Source: Ophioceras dolichostomum (Eukaryota > Ascomycota > Sordariomycetes > Magnaporthales > Ophioceraceae). From it: DNA of 12,012 nucleotides. The DNA lies in contig PYST01000617.1 of NCBI GenBank assembly GCA_003049485.1, positions 1-12,012 of the forward strand. Direction: 5' to 3'. The notes beneath the pieces are model-generated. The model saw only the letters and a program-made list of their open reading frames with translations, was not told where the DNA came from and made no database searches. Shown here in pieces: positions 1 to 7,931 of the stretch; position 1 is the first letter of the stretch, and each line of letters begins with the position of its first letter. The position numbers were made by a program, and so were the translations under genes.

Positions 1-42
1 TTGCGGAGCAATTGGGCCAGGAGTTGTGCGTATACGCGGAAA

Positions 43-73
43 GTGCGCAGGGTAATCGTGTGCGCAGGGTAAT
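43..73. repeat. 14-bp direct repeat, period 17
   Basis: The word GTGCGCAGGGTAAT occurs at 43-56 and again at 60-73, separated by 3 bases. Two exact copies only. No gene context; probably a small local duplication. Confidence 0.8.
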
Positions 74-1693
74 GGTGGCTCACGTTACATTACTTTACAA
101 ATTACACTACCAATTACAACATTACATTGCAGGCCCTGGACAACAAAGACTCTCACACATCCCTTGGTTACCTTCTCTTCTATATGCATCATCGATGCGC
201 CCTCTCTGGACGTCCCGTCATTATGGGAACTCATATCCACACAACACACCACGAGCGAGCAGATGACGGGGAGGAGGACAGCATCCGACCGGATAATCCC
301 TCGGCCCATTAGTGACTGACGGCGACAGGGGCTCGGCAGCTACAGCAGTCCCGGAAGCGCCCTCTGCGCCGAGGACGACCACCTATGAACGTGGAGCTGC
401 TGCGGAAGCGGCGCGAAGAAGGCCAACCACAATCAAGCACACGGTCAACGGGGAGGAGGACTGTGCTGTGGCTTACAAGAACGCACCCAAGTCGTTCGAT
501 GCCATCCTACACGACGCTGTACGACCTGCCCAGTCGGTCGGGTAGCTACCACGACACAGGCACTGCCGAGTTCTTGGTCGACCAACAAAACCGCTAGTAC
601 TTCGGCTCGCCGACCTGGCCCCTTGATGCACGGCTTCTGTCCAACTTGAGGAGGAGTTATCTGCTAAAGTGGATCGACCTTCCTACCTACCTTATATCGC
701 TACCCTCGCGCAGGATGCCGCCCGACGAGGTCAGGAAGAACGGGCCCTCCCCCCCGCTTCCGTCGTAGCTCTGTGCTACGGGCATAATATGAAAAGTCGC
801 TCACCGGTCGAGGGCCAGGGATCGACGACAGCCGTGGTCTGTTTTCCCACTCCTGCTACACGTATCGCTGTGTGATCGAAGACTGATGATAGCTTGTGAC
901 GATCAGCAGCCTAGGATCGGCGGCACCGCCGGACGCCACGAGCTTCACCCCGGGCCGGACCGCCCCATGCTGCTCACCCTGCAGTCATCCTCCTAGTGCT
1001 TTTCCTAGGCTACGTCGCCTCTCTCGGTGGTGGTTCTGCCAAGCCATCTTGGCCGGAGAGAGAACGCCTCAGTAACCAAAAAAAGGCATTCATCCTCTGA
1101 GCGATCTACAATCTCTGTAGCGAAAAGAGAGTTGCTACCATTTGTGGCTGCGAGCTCAGCTCTCTAGCCCCTTTTTTACTGTCCGCTCTACCATTTTGGG
1201 GTGGATTCCGTGGGAATGATAGAGGATCGCATATCGAAGAGCTCCTCACGGGTTTTCATGGTTGTGAGCGCCCTCTTGCTGACTTCGCAGAGGGTGGCAG
1301 GACCAGAAGCCCTTGGCAGAGACGAGAGTGGCGAATCCGAGAAGCAGGCAACTCTCCAAACGCAGCCGCGCCGATCCTTCCGGCACTTCTGGCCCCTCTG
1401 GTGGTAGCAGCAAGCACACAGAGCCCACGTGCAGTATATTGGTTAATATTTCCTTGAAGGCAGGCTTGACGCCGGAGCCCGGGGTCCATCGTGTACAGTA
1501 TCGCGGTCTGTTATGGTAGCGTCTTTTGCAATCAGTATCAGGAGTATCAGGCGGCCGTTAGCATTCACCGCCTGGGGAATACTATGTCACAAACCACCGA
1601 GTAACGGAAGAAGAAGAAAGCTCATTGGGGCGTGTCGAGGCCTCCACGCCGGGGAGCCTACGGGGAATCGTTTCATACTACTTAAGGTAATAA

Positions 1694-1747
1694 ATGACTC
1701 AACCAGTACCACGCAGCTTCCAACAACAGCCATCATCAATCTCGTAG
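1694..1747 (+). other. Possible upstream ORF (17 codons) before the 1800 gene
   Basis: An ATG at 1694 opens a 17-codon frame ending in TAG at 1745-1747, about 50 bases before the ATG at 1800. It reads MTQPVPRSFQQQPSSIS. If the transcript begins upstream of 1694 this would act as a uORF and could lower translation of the downstream gene. The transcript start is unknown. A TAATAAATG word at 1688-1696 overlaps the ATG and could instead be part of an AT-rich core promoter, in which case the uORF would not be transcribed. Confidence 0.25.
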
Positions 1748-1799
1748 CTACATCAACACCTCCGCTTCGTCACCGTGCCGCTCACAGCATTGTCCAACG

Positions 1800-2117
1800 A
1801 TGAACGGGAAGCTACCGGACGTTGATTTTATATTCGAGCCAGAATGGAGGTGGAATAGTGAGATGTTCGACCTCGACCCGGAAGCGCTTTTCACGACGCT
1901 GCACGAACGATTCAACAAGCGGACTTGCCCTATCCAAGACCCCACGGCCTTTATCCTCGACGTCCGCGAATGCACCCGCAATTCGGCCCACCCGGACGAA
2001 TTTTACGCTAAGCTCGCACAGCGGAGAGACGAGCGGGTGTGTGAGCTGGAGAAAGCCTGGCGGGACACGCGAAATATGATGAACGATGAGTATTTTTTGG
2101 CGCCTGACTGGCTGTGA
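1800..2117 (+). CDS. Small acidic hypothetical protein, 105 aa
   Basis: A single-exon frame runs from ATG at 1800 to TGA at 2115-2117. I do not recognise the family. The composition looks like a genuine soluble globular protein: evenly mixed, rich in Asp, Glu, Arg, Trp and Phe, with no low complexity. The N-terminus (MNGKLPDVDFIFEPEWRW) is acidic and aromatic. Residues about 72-95 (AKLAQRRDERVCELEKAWRD) should form a charged amphipathic helix. Two cysteines lie in the middle (C41, C57) and a third in the helix. No signal peptide or membrane segment is evident. The stretch before it is CA/CT-rich and looks like a fungal 5' leader. The opposite strand is also open (1812-2255) but is Ser/Pro-poor shadow sequence with no better start. 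It could also be the last exon of a longer gene, since fungal genes of this size are often multi-exon. Function unknown. Confidence 0.55.
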   Translation: MNGKLPDVDFIFEPEWRWNSEMFDLDPEALFTTLHERFNKRTCPIQDPTAFILDVRECTRNSAHPDEFYAKLAQRRDERVCELEKAWRDTRNMMNDEYFLAPDWL

Positions 2118-2346
2118 GCAGATCAGTGATGGCTCCGGCGAGGCTGTCAAGCCGAGCAAGAACGACAGCATCCACCAGCAATGGCAGAGGTTCCCCGACC
2201 CTCCCTCCCTCCACGATGTCGTTTTGACTCCTTGGTGGGGTTTTTCGAGGGCCACGCACGGGATGCGTGGGCTCGGAACGGCGCGAGAAAGAGGTGGAGC
2301 GACAAAAGGGATGCTGAGGGGAGGCGTCGGAGAGAGGATCGAGAGG

Positions 2347-2348
<2 letters not shown>

Positions 2349-2441
<93 letters not shown>

Positions 2442-2442
2442 N

Positions 2443-2524
<82 letters not shown>
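2349..2524. repeat. (GA)n microsatellite with an N and a phase slip
   Basis: This is an almost perfect GA dinucleotide tract, 93 bases before the N at 2442 and 82 after it. Before the N, G occupies odd positions; after it, A does (2443 is A). The single N therefore does not stand for one missing base in a continuous tract. It more likely marks a gap or an unresolved length. Any frame crossing the tract reads (RE)n or (ER)n, so openness through it carries no evidence of coding. The true length of the tract should be treated as unknown. Confidence 0.95.
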
Positions 2525-2525
<1 letters not shown>

Positions 2526-3183
2526 CTACGCCGAGAGCAGCAAGAGGAGAATTCTGGGTAAGGAGGAGCACAAAGATAATTCACGTCGGGCGAACGACCA
2601 GCTGCGCGCCGGCGACAAGGACGCACGCGTGCCCCGAGGCCGCGCTGCCGACGCCCCTGGCTCTCTTCCGACGACGCGGCCGATGCGACAGCGGCCGAGA
2701 AGGCGCCTCCTCCCGTCACGAACGCCGCTTCCGGTCCCCTCACACTCCCGCCTCGGGCCGAGCCTCTTCGCGGCCCCCACGCCCTCGTCGCGGCCACAGA
2801 GCCCCAGCCACCCCTCTTCCGGTCCCGACGCCGCGTCCACGTCAACATCCAAGGACTCCCCGCAGTCGCCGGTCACTGATCATCCCTCGACCACGGAGAC
2901 GCCGGCCACCGATCATCCTTCGACCACAGAGACGCCGGCCACCGATCATCCCTCCATGATAGAGATGCCGGCCACTGATCCCTCGACGACGGAGAAGACG
3001 ACGGCCCCGCGCGTTGCGCCCGCCGCGACGGCGGACAAGGAGACGGCCCGCGATGAGGGGGAGCAGGATAAGGACTCGGCACTCCGCCGCGTGGCAATAG
3101 GCGATGCCCGTCGCCCCGCCCGAGCAGCAGGGTCCGTCCGGCCGCCGACGAGCCACACTTGCGCGGCGAAGAGCAGCCAATGA
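2525..3183 (+). CDS. Candidate Ser/Thr/Pro-rich low-complexity protein, 5' end unresolved
   Basis: An open frame leaves the GA tract at 2525 and stops at TGA 3181-3183, about 219 codons. It begins GYAESSKRRILGKEEHK, continues through a basic Arg/Pro stretch, then a Ser/Pro-rich section, four 11-residue repeats of the form DHPSTTETPAT (2878-3006), and an acidic/Ala-rich tail (DKETARDEGEQDKDSALRR). The best coding evidence is that the fourth repeat is shorter by exactly one codon, so the frame is kept. The 5' end cannot be fixed, because the frame passes through the GA tract with its N. Upstream candidates are ATG 2086 (same nominal frame) and ATG 2181, whose product MAEVPRPSLPPRCRFDSLVG leads into REDREAE before the tract. 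Other frames and the minus strand are also open in this GC-rich stretch, so it may not be coding. No family recognised. Confidence 0.3.
2878..3006 (+). repeat. 33-bp tandem repeat, 3 copies plus a shortened fourth
   Basis: Copies lie at 2878-2910, 2911-2943 and 2944-2976, with a degenerate fourth from 2977. On the plus strand they encode DHPSTTETPAT, DHPSTTETPAT, DHPSMIEMPAT and then D-PSTTEKTTA. The fourth lacks one codon (CAT). The repeat is Thr/Ser/Pro-rich, like linker or O-glycosylated segments of fungal proteins, but no signal peptide is visible to support secretion. Confidence 0.85.
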
Positions 3184-3933
3184 GTGGTGCGTGCGCAGCA
3201 GCGGCCGTTTGCATACCGGCTGGAGGAAGACCCGCCGTCGCGGATCCCCGAGACGCAATACCCTAAATATGTGCGGTTGTCTGATGATTGGTGGTAGTGA
3301 GCCGGCTCAGACGCATCATCATCGCATTGTTACGGGCTGGGAACGAACTGACTGGGACAAAGCATCAAACTGTGTGCGAGCCCTTAACCCCGGTAACCCA
3401 CCCGCCTCGACGGCTCCGTCATCGCGCTTCTTCGCGTGGCCCAGCACGAGTCTGCGCCGCTGTCCGAAGGACCGTGTAGGCAAGGGGCCACAAATTGCAA
3501 CGTTGGGAGGTCCGTGGCCGGGAGAGGGTCGGGTCGTAGGCCGTCGACCAGCAGGGTCAGGGTCAGGAGGGAGGAGGCGGCACCAGGGGATCGATCCCTC
3601 GATCTTGCGACCGCACGAAGGAGGAGCACGACGACGGACATATGTAGATAGATAATACTTCCATGGGCGGGCAATTTAGTATCTGGGTCTTCCTCTACGG
3701 CCTTCTCCTCTCATTGTTTCCTTTCGCTCCCTTGACAGATAATTAATTACCTTCGGTTTTGGAATCCATCCGTGAAGAATGACGAAGCACAAGCGGAAAA
3801 CGGCTTGCCCCTATCCTGAAGCTGCCTGGGTTTGTCGATTACTCTTGGGAACGCCTTGTCCATCGATCTTGACTTCTCACTTGGGTCCGAGGCTTTACTG
3901 GCAGAGCGTCACGGAGAATCTGATTCGGGTGAG
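3184..3933. other. No confident gene
   Basis: A plus-strand frame from ATG 3104 to 3655 is open but reads as Arg/Pro/Gly-rich shadow sequence, and the minus strand is open at 3384-3674 as well. A 12-bp perfect palindrome, GGGATCGATCCC, sits at 3587-3598. From about 3655 the sequence becomes AT-richer (GATAATTAATTACC around 3740), consistent with an intergenic region or promoter for a possible gene starting near 3934. Confidence 0.5.
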
Positions 3934-4230
3934 ATGTCCCAAGGATATCGCCCGTTGTCGCCCTCCGAGGGTCAGCAGAGCGTCGAGCCCAATCCCGGCT
4001 ACGACCCGTCTACCTCCACTACCCATAACACCGAAAAAGGAGAACGGAGTCCATGCCGGTGTCCCACCAATAGTCTTCTTGTGAACCTTGCACACCACCG
4101 CGCCGTCGACGGAACCGCCCTGCCCCTCGCCATCGGGCAGGACGACCCTGAGGCAAACACCATCAAGACGGCTAGCGCCGTGGCGAGGCTACTGGGGATA
4201 GAGGAGAAGAAAAGTGGGAATATAGGTTGA
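3934..4230 (+). CDS. Weak candidate: hypothetical protein, 98 aa
   Basis: A frame from ATG 3934 to TGA 4228-4230 reads MSQGYRPLSPSEGQQSVEPN at the start and ends TIKTASAVARLLGIEEKKSG plus three residues. The composition is plausible for a real protein, with a disordered Ser/Pro/Thr-rich first half and a helical, Ala/Leu-rich end. The frame stays open upstream to about 3821 (LSITLGNALSIDLDFSLGSE) without an ATG, so this could be the last exon of a longer gene. I recognise no family. Competing frames on both strands are open over parts of the same interval, so confidence is low. Confidence 0.3.
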   Translation: MSQGYRPLSPSEGQQSVEPNPGYDPSTSTTHNTEKGERSPCRCPTNSLLVNLAHHRAVDGTALPLAIGQDDPEANTIKTASAVARLLGIEEKKSGNIG

Positions 4231-5053
4231 AATAATAAAAGGGCAGAACGCCGAAGGTGCATGTTGGCTTGTATGAAATAGGTCCTCAAATCAACACTCT
4301 AATGGAAATAAGTAGTAGTTAGGGAGGAGGAAGAAAAGAGAACCAAGGAAGAATCGTAACAGGCCGTGCTCCAAAAGGGATTAGCAGTCCATCAGATCGT
4401 CTCTTCAGGACAGGAAGACGACTGTCAGGAATCTGAAAGAAAGAAAAAAGAGAGAAAAGAGGGAAAAAAGAAGAAGAACGCCGGCAATTCTTGCTGGTAT
4501 CGTGATATGAGAAGCCCGACTCACTCCAGGATGGTACCAGGAAGAGACGGAATAATGGGGGAAGTGAAGAGCGGTGGAAATGAGAGTAAGAGTGTTGACG
4601 ATGTCGGGTGTTCTGAGAGGCTCAACCCAACTCCAGATCAGTAATCAGGAGGAGGAGATAAAAGGAATACTAAGTAGGTGGGTAGTAGTGAAAGGGCGAG
4701 AGGGAAGATGAACGCTGCTGATGCCATTCAGCAGTGTTGTAAGAGGCTCAACTCAACTCCAGATCAGTAGTAAGGAGGAGGAGATAAAAGGAATAAATAC
4801 TAAGTAGGTAGGTTAGTAGTGAAAGGGCGAGAGGGGAGCTGAACGCCGCTGATGCCATCCAGCAGTGTTGTAAGAGGCTCAACTCAACTCCACAATAATA
4901 GGAGGAGTAATAGTAGTATGTGAACGAGGAAGGGAGAAAGGTGAAGGGCGAATGGCGAAGGGCGGAGGGTAAATAAGTAGTACTGTTATGGGCCTCGTGC
5001 TCCCCCAGCACGCATGCATAGCATCCTCCAGTCTTCGCCGTCCCTGACTCCCA
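4231..5053. other. Intergenic, purine-rich on the plus strand, with a tandem duplication
   Basis: No gene is supported. The plus strand is strongly purine-rich (AGGAGGAG, GAAAGAAAG, AAAGAGAGAAAAG), so the minus strand is C/T-rich. Short open frames (4366-4644 plus, 4748-5011 minus) are low complexity. The interval lies downstream of the minus-strand gene ending at 5054, so its right part should hold that gene's 3' UTR and polyadenylation site, which I cannot place with confidence. Confidence 0.55.
4617..4890. repeat. Tandem duplication of a 126-131 bp unit plus a partial third copy
   Basis: The landmark GAGGCTCAAC recurs at 4617 and 4743, and GAGGCTCAACTCAACTCCA begins again at 4874, giving periods of 126 and 131 bases. 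Each unit contains CCAGATCAGTA, AGGAGGAGGAGATAAAAGGA, AAGTAGGTGGGT or AAGTAGGTAGGT, GTGAAAGGGCGAGAGG, and GATGCCAT..CAGCAGTGTTG. The third copy ends within about 18 bases. Copy 2 has a small AATA-type insertion and a few substitutions, so the duplication is not brand new. Copy 1 carries a perfect 7-bp inverted repeat, CTGCTGA/TCAGCAG (4715-4721 and 4728-4734, 6-base loop). In copy 2 that stem is weakened, which argues against a conserved hairpin. Confidence 0.85.
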
Positions 5054-6931
5054 TCACCAAAAGTTCGCCACGGGCTCCGGATCGCGTGTGGAATAGTCGA
5101 GCCGGAAGACAGGGTCCGGCAGCGCCGGCGGCGGCGCGTTCTCGTCGTTCTGGACGACGACGCCATCACCACTACCCTCGTCCGTGTCCGTGGCCCCTGC
5201 GGCCCCTCCTGCTACTACCGGCGGCGGCATCGGAGGAGGAAACGGCGTCCTCGTCGCCGGCGGCCATCGGTCGAGGTGGACGTAGTTCATGACGAAGCCC
5301 AGGTACGCCTGCATGAGGAAGTCGGACCACCTCGTGCGCTCGACGAAGTCGCCGTCGGTGAAGTGCGCCTTGCCGTCGTACTGCAGCAGCACCGACCTGT
5401 GCTCCCTGAGGCGGCAGGCCACGCCGAAGACGCCGCTGGCGAGCCGGAGCGTCACGCTGCGCGTCCAGCCGGCCTGGGCGAGCCACATGGCGAACAGCAG
5501 GCCCCAGGACTCGAGGCCCTGCCACTGGAGGTGCGTGTGGTCTTTGTCCGGGAGGGGCGGATCCTCGATGCGGTCGATCCAGGCCTGGAAGATCTCCGAG
5601 ACGAGCTTGCGCGGCTTGTGTAGACGACGACGGCGCTGGGAGGAAGGGCCAGCGGGGCGAGCGGCGGCGGCTTTGGCGGCTTTGACGGCGTTCAGGCGCC
5701 GGACCTCGTTGTCGTGGTCCTCGAAGAGCCACGTGACCCAGTTGGGGGAGTCGGAGATGTTGTGGCCCCGGCGGACTGTTATTCGCAAAAGGACGGAAAG
5801 GAGTTAGTTTAGGTTTCAGACGATACTAGCCAGGTCCCCCATGCTTCGTGGTTGCGGAGGGTAGCGAGAGGGTTAGATAAGCTAAGCAAGTAGGTAGGTA
5901 GGTAGTAGTGCAACCTTGGCATGCATAGGTAGGTAACCTAATACGAAACCAAGACGGTACTTTTGAATTCTTCCAAATCTCCCACTTTGCGAGACAGCTA
6001 GGCGTGCAGCACGAGAATATGAGAGGCAAGAAGCATGGGGATGTGACTCACACTTGTTGTTGCCGTCGATGGAGTGGTGGTACTCGTTGAACACCACCTT
6101 CTTGCGCGCCCGGTCGATGCAGAGCTCGAAGTGGCGGTAGACGCCCTCGTCGCGCTCGTGGTCGAGGAGCGGCGGCGGGGCCACCCACGGCAGCCTGGCG
6201 TCCCTGCCCAATCCCGACACGAGCGGGTCCCAGTCATAGCTCTCCCGACGCAGCGGGTTGGCGGCCTCCTCGTCCCGCCGCCTGACCTCGGCCTCGCGGC
6301 GTTTGTCCAGGTCCTGCTTGTGGTGGTACGAGAAGTGCGCGTACCCCTGCGGCGGGCCCACGGCGAGTCTCGGCCGGCGGGCGGGGGCCTGGGCCTGGGG
6401 GGTGGAGGAGGACACGGAGGAGGATGGCGGCACGACAGCAGCAGAAGAAGAAGACGAGGATGCAACAGCAGGGACAGCAGAAGACCAAGAAGACGAAAAA
6501 GACGGAGGCAGCGCAACAACGGCGCCGCGGCGACGGGTGGGGTGGCCAGGTTCGAAGAACGCCTGCCGCTGCAGCTCGGCGGCGGTGCACACGCGGGCGA
6601 TCCAGCCCCGCTCGGCGCTCTCGCTCGTGTCCACCAGGGGAAGGTCCTCCTCCAGGTCCCCCGCCTCGCCGATGACGCCCGCCTTGGCCATGGCCCGGAC
6701 CTCCAGGCCGAAGCTGGTCCGGAACTGGTGCTCGAGGTCCGTCATCGTTCCATTCGGCCCGACCTGGGGAGGCTGGTCGAAGAACTCGGGATACTCGAGC
6801 AGTCCCTCCAGAAACAGCGTCCGGTTCCAGAGGCCCAAGAGGGGGTGGCTTGGCGCCTCGGCCGGGCTGTCGTCGTTGGCGGCGGCGGGAGAGGCGAAGA
6901 GGGTGGAGGGGTAGGAGGGGGAGGAAGCCAT
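5054..6931 (-). CDS. Hypothetical protein, 533 aa, two exons, family not recognised
   Basis: Exon 1 is 6931-6052 and exon 2 is 5775-5054. The intron 6051-5776 (276 bp) has a GTGAGT donor, an AACAG acceptor and a CTAAC branch site about 28 bases before the acceptor. The phases match (phase 1 donor, two bases after the acceptor), giving F294. The ATG context CACCACAATGGC is strong. Residues 22-125 are mixed and probably folded (HPLLGLWNRTLFLEGLLEYP). Residues 145-190 are Ser/Pro/Ala low complexity. Residues 205-222 are highly charged. Residues 228-320 contain YDWDPLVSGLGRD, VYRHFELCIDRARKKVVFNE and, after the junction, SPNWVTWLFEDHDNE. A basic patch RRRRLHKPRK (341-350) could be a nuclear localisation signal. 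A Trp-rich helical part follows (LQWQGLESWGLLFAMWLAQA), then a Gly/Pro/Asp-rich tail. No signal peptide is seen, and I recognise no catalytic motif. The frame stays open upstream through a CAACAG tract without another ATG. The function is unknown. Confidence 0.8.
5891..5905. repeat. (TAGG)n microsatellite inside the intron of the 5054-6931 gene
   Basis: TAGGTAGGTAGGTAG occupies 5891-5905, and a second shorter run, TAGGTAGGTAA, begins at 5926. On the coding (minus) strand these read CTACCTACCTACCTA and TTACCTACCTA. The same word appears in introns of the P450 gene (around 9692-9700). Such TACCTACC words are frequent in noncoding DNA of this window and absent from its confirmed exons. Confidence 0.85.
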
Positions 6932-6975
6932 TGTGGTGATTGTGGTGGTGGCGGCGGCGGCGGACAGGAGACGGT

Positions 6976-6980
6976 GCTGT

Positions 6981-7054
<74 letters not shown>

Positions 7055-7055
7055 G

Positions 7056-7088
<33 letters not shown>

Positions 7089-7097
7089 CGTTGCTGC

Positions 7098-7141
<44 letters not shown>

Positions 7142-7170
7142 GTGAGGCTGCTGGTGAGGCTGCTGGTGAT
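6976..7170 (-). repeat. (CAACAG)n hexamer tract plus 12-bp repeats; poly-Gln in one frame
   Basis: On the minus strand this is a nearly perfect CAACAG hexamer repeat (6976-7141) with a few interruptions. It is preceded on that strand by three copies of a 12-mer (7135-7146, 7147-7158, 7159-7170; plus-strand form GCTGCTGGTGAG). In the frame of the 6931 start it reads Q-rich (HQQPHQQPHQQQ then long poly-Gln, then HRLLSAAAATTTITT) and stays open from 7195 to 6932. The other two frames read (TA)n and (NS)n and are open too, as any CAACAG tract must be. It is therefore either 5' UTR of the 5054-6931 gene or an N-terminal poly-Gln segment reached by an unseen upstream exon. Confidence 0.9.
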
Positions 7171-7455
7171 TGGTTGTTGTTGGTGAGAAGAAATTTTAAA
7201 CGAAGCAGGTTTGAATTTCTTTTCAGATTCTTCTGTTTTATGTGTGGGCTTCTCAACAAGTTCACGTGAGGAAGTAGAGGCAGTGAATGAAAGTCCGTAT
7301 TCACATAGGGCTCTAATTGGGTGGCCATTGAAGACCTGGGATCGACGAAGGTTCTGCTTTTGCCAGCTCCCCCCTCCAGACGGGGAAGGTACCACCGACC
7401 ACGAGGCCACTCGCTGCTACTCTCTGCTGCTGCCATTGTTTCCTCTCTTCTTAAT
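7171..7455. promoter_or_regulatory. Probable divergent upstream region between two loci
   Basis: This interval lies between the minus-strand gene starting at 6931 and the plus-strand locus whose first recognisable exon is near 7456. Plus-strand ATGs at 7240 and 7287 run into stops within ten codons. A minus-strand ATG at 7436 in good context (AACAATGGC) leads only into the (TA)n frame of the hexamer tract and shadow sequence. An AT-rich patch (AGAAATTTTAAAC, 7188-7200) could be a core promoter. No specific factor site is claimed. Confidence 0.3.
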
Positions 7456-7497
7456 CCACATCTCTCCCTCCGGCGCCGCAGCCCTTACAAGTGCCCC

Positions 7498-7539
7498 AGT
7501 CCAACAAGTCCAACAAGTCCAACAAGTCCAACAAGTCCA
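7498..7539 (+). repeat. 9-bp tandem repeat, four copies plus a partial
   Basis: AGTCCAACA is repeated at 7498-7506, 7507-7515, 7516-7524 and 7525-7533, followed by AGTCCA. In the frame of the plus-strand locus it encodes (SNK)n, and in the other frames (PTS)n or (VQQ)n. The repeat itself does not decide the frame. The STITLPTGQDLYG sequence that follows is what favours the SNK frame. Confidence 0.9.
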
Positions 7540-7931
7540 CCATCACGCTCCCGACCGGCCAAGACCTCTACGGCGCCTTTTTCCATTTCTTTCTGCATCA
7601 ACGTGAGTTCAGTGTGCGAGAGAGTCTTTGAACCTCTTTGGCTTCTTCCCCATCTTCCCCCGGCCTCATTTCTCCTTCGTGCGACTAAGCAACGATTGGC
7701 TAACTAGGTAACCCATGGTAGGATGACGAGCAGCGCATCCGCCGTATGCCGTCGCGCCACGACACTCTCTGCGTCGCCCCCGAAAGAACCGATAACCGTC
7801 CCACGGTAGATATCGGCCGTCCTTTTGCTTCCTCGCGGCGAACAACCGAATCTAACGCATTTTCGATATGAATAATAGTATTCGGGTTCTCGTACAACGT
7901 CTATCGCCCTGAGCACCTCCGGCAGCAGCAG

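Larger units (their letters stand above)
1..1799. other. No confident gene; scattered short open stretches
   Basis: I see no gene that can be defended here. Short plus-strand stretches read somewhat like protein (about 312-545, and 636-875 starting LEEELSAKVDRPSYLPYIAT), but each is bounded by stops, lacks a good start, and competes with an equally open stretch in another frame (598-765 reads YFGSPTWPLDARLLSNL and onward). They may be exons of an unresolved gene or remnants of one. Positions 75-130 are rich in degenerate TTAC/ATTAC words. The last 100 bases or so before 1800 are CA/CT-rich, as expected of a fungal 5' leader. Confidence 0.5.

Noticed and set aside
2008..2848. Minus-strand poly-(LS) frames through the GA tract
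   Set aside because: Any CT tract is open as (LS)n; the flanking sequence does not read like protein.
2086..3183. Single 365-codon gene with a central (RE)n domain
   Set aside because: The frame depends on the length of the GA tract, which contains an N and a phase flip, so the join between its two halves is not supported.
3553..3568. Telomere-like GGGTCAGGGTCAGG
   Set aside because: Only two imperfect units, not the TTAGGG repeat of filamentous fungi, and in the middle of the window.
3579..3620. Sequence resembling the T-arm end of a tRNA on the minus strand (GGGATCGATCCC region)
   Set aside because: There is no matching acceptor stem, D-arm or anticodon arm at the right distances. The signal is just a 12-bp palindrome.
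6074..7186. Plus-strand 370-codon open frame ending in a long poly-Leu run
   Set aside because: It is antisense to exon 1 of the better-supported minus-strand gene and to the hexamer tract; it has no splice or composition support of its own.
6234..7436. Minus-strand 400-codon frame with a long (TA)n run and an ATG in good context at 7436
   Set aside because: It reads the hexamer tract and then exon 1 of the orphan gene out of frame, giving Arg/Pro-rich shadow sequence. The 6931 frame joins correctly to exon 2, and this one does not.
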